Made by a program: the position numbers and the translations under genes. The notes beneath the pieces are model-generated. The model saw only the letters and a list, made by a program, of their open reading frames with translations. It ran no database searches and had not been told where the DNA came from. DNA of 64,000 nt from Hippopus hippopus (Eukaryota; Mollusca; Bivalvia; Cardiida; Cardiidae), in assembly GCA_946811185.2 (NCBI GenBank), contig OX328109.1, positions 38,672,129 through 38,736,128 on the forward strand, given 5' to 3'. Of this stretch, positions 60,254 through 64,000 are shown piece after piece. Within the stretch, counting starts at the first letter, position 1; every line of letters begins with the position of its first letter.

Positions 60254-60531
60254 TTAATTCTTTACAAAACAACAAAAATTTTAGCATTTTCCAAATTGAA
60301 AGTATTTGCAAACTTTAAAATAAATGTGACTCAAATATTGAATTTGTTTTGGGAAAGGTAGAAAACATTTTCAGAAAATGAGCCTTTTTTCCTTTCATCA
60401 CTAACCCTTTACCAAATAAAAAATTTTTAGACTTCTACAACTTCAAAGCATTTTCTCCTTTCCCTCAATTTTTTCAAAAGCCCTCTCCCAAAGAGTTATT
60501 TCAACTCTGGACTGAGTGGTCAAGGGCTGAG
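60254..60531 (-). mobile_element. Two decayed MITE copies in tandem
   Basis: Counterpart of 17430-17708, located in the e3-e4 intron. Confidence 0.55.
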
Positions 60532-60653
60532 TTGTTCTGTATCAGGTTAGACTAAAATAACTCATTGCTCTCTTTGATTCCATCATTAACAGGAAATTAC
60601 TTCGATCTAAACATAATCTATTTCTTTTATAAATAAATATTGCGGCAAAATAC

Positions 60654-62012
60654 CTATTTCTCTTTTCGATTTCCATCATAGTCTTTTTCACGATACCTTC
60701 TGGAAGATCAATCTCCTCTAAATCGTAGACTGTTCTTTTTGACTTTGGTAATTCTGCACTACTCTGATCTTTATCTGCTCTTTCTAACTTTGGTGATTCT
60801 ATAGAGATCTGATCTTTGTCCATGTCTTTATCAATAGCATTAGCATCATCTTTCATTTGTGCTACTACTTCTACTATGTCAGAAGTTTCAGCAGTTTGCG
60901 TGGTATCATCATCAACAGTAGTTTCAGCAATCTTCTCAGCAGTAACATCAGTTTCAGCTTTGTCATCATCTTCAGTTTTATCTGACATTTCTATTTCTCT
61001 CACAGGATCACTTTTTCTTTGAGCAGCAGATCCATATTTCTCCTCTAAATCTTCTCTCTGTTTGCGAACTGTACCAAAATTCCATGGAATATTTTCTTTT
61101 ATATATGGCTCAAGTGCTTTGACATCTCCACTGGGAATATGATCAACACTTGTTTCTGTATCTTTTTGTTCAACATGAGATATCTCTGTTTCTTTATTAT
61201 CATTTTCCTTTTCTGTAATTACAGTTTCATTACCAGAGATCTCATCTTTTTCAGCCGAAGGTTCCTCTGATATGTTCTGAATGCCTGTTTTCTCATCAGA
61301 TTCCACCGAAACCTCAACTGGTTCACTAGTTGCAGTTTCAACGGTCTCTATAGCACTCTCCTGTGCATCTATCTGCATTTCAAGTCCGGGATCATCATCT
61401 GCTTTTCCATTTTCTTCCTCTGGAGGTTCGGCTTTGATCCAACTTCCATCAGGTTTGAACTTTGACACTGAGCTTTCCCTTGACAAACTCTGAACACTTC
61501 TTTCAAATCCTAACTTATTTTTCTCACTTTCAGATTTAGCTCTTTGCTCTTTAGGTTTAGCCACTTTTTTCTCATCCTGTCCCTCATCAGCACTGACACC
61601 TGGAATGTCAATGGGAAGAAATACTTTGTCATCGTTCACCTCAATATCCGAGGACAGGCTGTCACTATCAGTACTATCAGAGGAATCTGAACTTAAATAA
61701 TCACCACTTTCAACTGCTTTAGAATCCAGTCTGGGATATCCTTTCTTTTTAACAGCACCGAGATCATCTATAACATGTGGTGAGAGCTGGTCAGGTAGAG
61801 ATTCTTCTGTGGAATCTGCACTTCGTGAACCAATCTCAATGTCCTGTTCTGTGTGCAGAATAGGGAGATCACTAGATTCTGGGAGGTCTTTACCGACATT
61901 GACTGCTAACATATCTTCCGCACTTCTTAACTCTGGATCTTCCGGTAATTCTTCAAGATCTTTTGGTTTGTCTGCCAGTCCTTCTTTCCTCTCAAACGAC
62001 TCTCTATTCCAA
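60654..62012 (-). CDS. SSH: Slingshot phosphatase, large linker exon e3
   Basis: A 1359-bp exon with acceptor AATTTTCAG right of 62012 and donor GTATTTTG left of 60654. Its first T completes the Ser codon begun in e2, giving E-G-I-L-K-A-S-W-N-R, which resembles the end of the SSH phosphatase domain. The rest is acidic and Ser-rich, including a Ser/Asp cluster (S-S-D-S-S-D-S-T-D-S-D-S). It contains two copies of a short motif, F-G-T-V-R-K-Q-R-E-D-L-E-E-K and E-G-I-V-K-K-T-M-M-E-I-E-K. The duplication breakpoint shared with unit B falls inside this exon at 61189. The frame is open throughout. Confidence 0.85.
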
Positions 62013-62124
62013 CTGAAAATTATTGATGAAACTCTAGTCAAATTAAACATTGTAACATTGGAGACAGTTCACAGTGAATATGCAAATCTTCTGTGCATTA
62101 TAAATAGCTTTCTCTTGCCATGAC

Positions 62125-62473
62125 TCAACTGCTGGGATTTGTCTTGGTAGAAAAAGTTGTTCAAAAAAAGAAAAAGTGCTTGTTACAAGCATTTTCTCTT
62201 TTTCAAACAATATTTTTAGAAGCCTTTTTCTTCAAGGTTGCTAGAATGCAGGATAAATGATGGTAACAAATTAGACCTCAAAAAAAAAAAAAAAAAAAAA
62301 AAAAGATGAATACCAAACTGCAAAAATTATGACATCTAATCATTACCTATGCTGTCTATTATCATGTACAACATAATGTCATACAGGCTTGATATCGCAG
62401 CAACTCAGACTTTTCCACAGCCCAAACTAATCTGCTCTAAATGCTGGTCTTCTAGGGTCAAGGGATTTCTGTT
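62125..62473. other. SSH intron with decayed MITE and A tract
   Basis: A decayed MITE hairpin (CAAAAAAAGAAAAAGTGC and GCATTTTCTCTTTTTC) lies at about 62150-62240. An A tract follows at about 62280-62303. This part is not duplicated in A or B. Confidence 0.55.
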
Positions 62474-62702
62474 TAACACTTTACCACACTATCCCCAATT
62501 ATAACAAATAGATGACAACAAAAAGTAGGGTTATGAAAACTTTGTGGGAAAAGGAGAAAATGCTGGTGACCAGCATTTTCTCCTTTTCTCACAATGTTTC
62601 TACCCAATCAAAGACAAATTCCATGGTTTGAGCCATATTTAAATTATCTTCTGCTATTGCTCTCAAACAAGTTTACATGTTCGTCATATGGTAAAGAGTT
62701 AA
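62474..62702 (+). mobile_element. 229-bp MITE in the SSH e2-e3 intron
   Basis: Left TTAACACTTTACCACAC, right ATGGTAAAGAGTTAA, TTAA at both ends, good hairpin core (GCTGGTGACCAGC centre). It lies outside the duplicated segment, so the family is not confined to it. Confidence 0.85.
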
Positions 62703-62869
62703 ACTTGGGATTGTTTTGTAAAGAGATATTTTAGTTTAAACATATTCAATTTACATTGATTGAGAAACAAGTTCTTACAACTTACACTAATCTCTCTTGG
62801 TTCTATTTCCTGGCAACTACACCAGTATTTGCGCCAAATGCGTAGGCCAATGATCAATGCCAAAGTGGA

Positions 62870-62940
62870 GATCCGCTCTCTGGTATCCAACTCGGGACCT
62901 TACAGTTATGAGGCCGACGCTCTACCTCACAACCTGGGAT
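62870..62940 (-). repeat. tRNA-like SINE head
   Basis: The minus strand reads GTTGTGAGGTAGAGCGTCGG (A-box-like), CCTCATAACTG (anticodon-arm-like) and GAGTTGGATACC (B-box-like). The acceptor ends do not pair well. It is a repeat or relic rather than a working tRNA gene. Confidence 0.5.
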
Positions 62941-63015
62941 ACCACTTGTGTTCAAGTGAAGAACTTGTATAGAGTTAAGGAAGTAGTGAGATCATAAGAG
63001 ACACATTTTACAAAC

Positions 63016-63155
63016 CTGGCCTTCAAAATCCCCTCGTAAGTGACCAACTGTTTCCAGAAGCCTGTATTTGGGTTGATAATGCTTCTTTTAGACTTGGTGA
63101 AATCATGGGCTTCCTCAAGGCTCCATTTAAATTCCTTCATCAAATAGGCAATAAC
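63016..63155 (-). CDS. SSH: Slingshot phosphatase, exon e2 (end of phosphatase domain)
   Basis: A 140-bp exon, acceptor GATTTACAG right of 63155 and donor GTTTGTAA left of 63016. It starts in phase 0 after the Thr of e1 and reads V-I-A-Y-L-M-K-E-F-K-W-S-L-E-E-A, then P-N-T-G-F-W-K-Q-L and Y-E-G-I-L-K-A. This matches the helices after the catalytic loop in SSH proteins (V-I-A-Y-A-M-K-E, then P-N-x-x-F and Y-x-G-I-L). Confidence 0.9.
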
Positions 63156-63359
63156 CTGTAAATCATACCAACCAATGCAGGAACGCTATTTGCAAAACTT
63201 TTTGTTGCTAGGCAACTGTAAACTTATATGTTGCATTCTCTGGGAAAAAGGGGGTTCAGGCATCTCTTTGATGCATTATACCTGGAAAGTCATCATAATT
63301 ATAATTACAGATCCAAGATATCCATTTTGTCTGACAACCAACTGAATCATGTGGTAGAC

Positions 63360-63500
63360 AGATCATTTGACATGCAGAAAATTGATCACTAGCAAAAAGT
63401 TTCGGCCCAGATCAGCCTGCGCGGACTGCGTAGGCCGACATGGGTAGATACTTTTTGAAGACAATTAAATCCCCTTTACACAGCGCATGGCTCAAATGTA
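63360..63500. repeat. Foldback repeat with CAGCCTGCGCGGACTG core
   Basis: GACATGCAGAAAATTGATCAC, then GATCAGCCTGCGCGGACTGC followed by GTAGGCCGACATGGGTAG, then ATACTTTTTG and a CACAGCGCATGGCTCA end. This is the most complete member of the family in the window, in the e1-e2 intron. Confidence 0.6.
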
Positions 63501-63813
63501 TTTAATATACCTTACAGAGTAACTCTAATTTTTGAGAAATCCATTCTTTCCTTCTACCAAGACAAAGTCTTGATTTTAAATTTTCTGGGCAAGAACTCAA
63601 TATTGCATGAATTAAAGTTAAAAAACCATGAGCCCAGAGCACAGTCAATGACCTGAATCAAAGTTTAAGCAATGACATTAGCATGTACCAAGCCAATCAG
63701 AACAGAGACAATAAGGTATACAACAGCCAATCATGGAGAAGGCTTTAACATATGACCATAGTGCTTGAGCCCCGCTGTGCGGGGGTGACAGAAAGAATAT
63801 TTCAAATACTTAC

Positions 63814-63874
63814 AGTGGATGCAGATCGACTGATACCCATCTTACAATGTACCAACGTCTTACTTCCTCGTTTC
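63814..63874 (-). CDS. SSH: Slingshot phosphatase, exon e1 (catalytic loop)
   Basis: A 61-bp exon, acceptor TTGTTTCAG right of 63874 and donor GTAAGTATT left of 63814. It encodes K-R-G-S-K-T-L-V-H-C-K-M-G-I-S-R-S-A-S-T. H-C-x5-R is the signature of dual-specificity phosphatases, with Cys as the nucleophile and Arg binding phosphate. H-C-K-M-G-(V/I)-S-R-S is the SSH version, whose known role is dephosphorylating cofilin/ADF at Ser3 to promote actin turnover. All upstream exons are beyond the right edge. Confidence 0.92.
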
Positions 63875-64000
63875 CTGAAACAAAAACATATTTGTGTACA
63901 TACTGTGTCGAATCTCATTTATTGTAAAAAAAAAAAACTAGCATTATTTATAACTGCCTGTGCCTAAGTCTGCTTTCTGTGCCTCAATCTTTTTTCTTTA
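63875..64000 (-). other. SSH intron upstream of e1
   Basis: It contains the pyrimidine-rich acceptor region and an A tract near 63928. No exon is seen. Confidence 0.5.

Larger units (their letters stand above)
38356..61189. repeat. Segmental duplication unit C (continuous with the intact SSH gene)
   Basis: It starts in the gene X intron and runs into SSH e3, where it continues into non-duplicated SSH sequence to the right. Its left 5 kb and its right few kb resemble B, while about 43.8-57.5 kb resembles A, including the shared insertions. Confidence 0.85.

Noticed and set aside
61809..62123. Open frame antisense to SSH e3
   Set aside because: Shadow of the acidic/Ser-rich e3 frame, with no independent support.
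62699..62890. Possible extra SSH exon between e2 and e3
   Set aside because: Phases of e2 (ending AG) and e3 (starting T) join directly to give a sensible SSH sequence, and the region is a tRNA-like repeat.

Overview
The window looks like nuclear DNA of a bivalve mollusc. It is AT-rich and has spliced genes with GT/AG introns. It is crowded with repeat types I associate with bivalve genomes: elements opening ACAAGAGGGCC, a monomer repeat with GTGACCTAC...TTTTTGACC, elements ending in GGGGGAGACATAA, and a TTAA-flanked foldback MITE. No prokaryotic gene organisation is present. The species assignment is inference.

The one host gene I recognise with confidence is a Slingshot (SSH) cofilin phosphatase on the minus strand. 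Its last five visible exons are e1 63874-63814 (catalytic loop H-C-K-M-G-I-S-R-S), e2 63155-63016 (end of the phosphatase domain), e3 62012-60654, e4 60121-59745 and e5 51636-49955 (stop, C-terminal N-P-F-Y-N-T-M, AATAAA about 70 nt beyond). All four junctions have consensus GT/AG sites and compatible phases. The 5' part of the gene lies beyond the right edge.

The rest of the window is a head-to-tail segmental triplication of the 3' half of this gene plus its downstream flank. Unit A is 1-17780 (its left end is outside the window), unit B is 17800-38355, and unit C is 38356-61189 (continuous with the intact gene). Units A and B carry promoterless copies of e4 and e5, and B also has a truncated e3. 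Each unit's left part begins at the 3' end of an unrecognised plus-strand gene ('gene X', last exon 38887-39083 in C, truncated at 17800-17901 in B). The ancestral layout was therefore gene X and SSH facing each other, and the duplication runs from gene X into SSH. The B/C junction fuses SSH e3 to a gene X intron. The A/B junction lacks about 1.2 kb spanning that fusion and has 19 nt of filler.

Most of each unit is transposon. A 229-bp foldback MITE with TTAA target duplications (piggyBac-like by its target site) has roughly thirty whole or decayed copies per unit. Two sites are filled in one unit and empty in another, which shows insertion at TTAA directly. A dead mariner sits inside another small terminal-inverted-repeat element in the large SSH intron. 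It shares stop codons in all three units, so it died before the duplication. Later insertions, an 852-bp indel and a minisatellite distinguish B from A and C, while other stretches group B with C, so the units have a mosaic history. A collapsed or falsely duplicated haplotype assembly is the main alternative to a real triplication.
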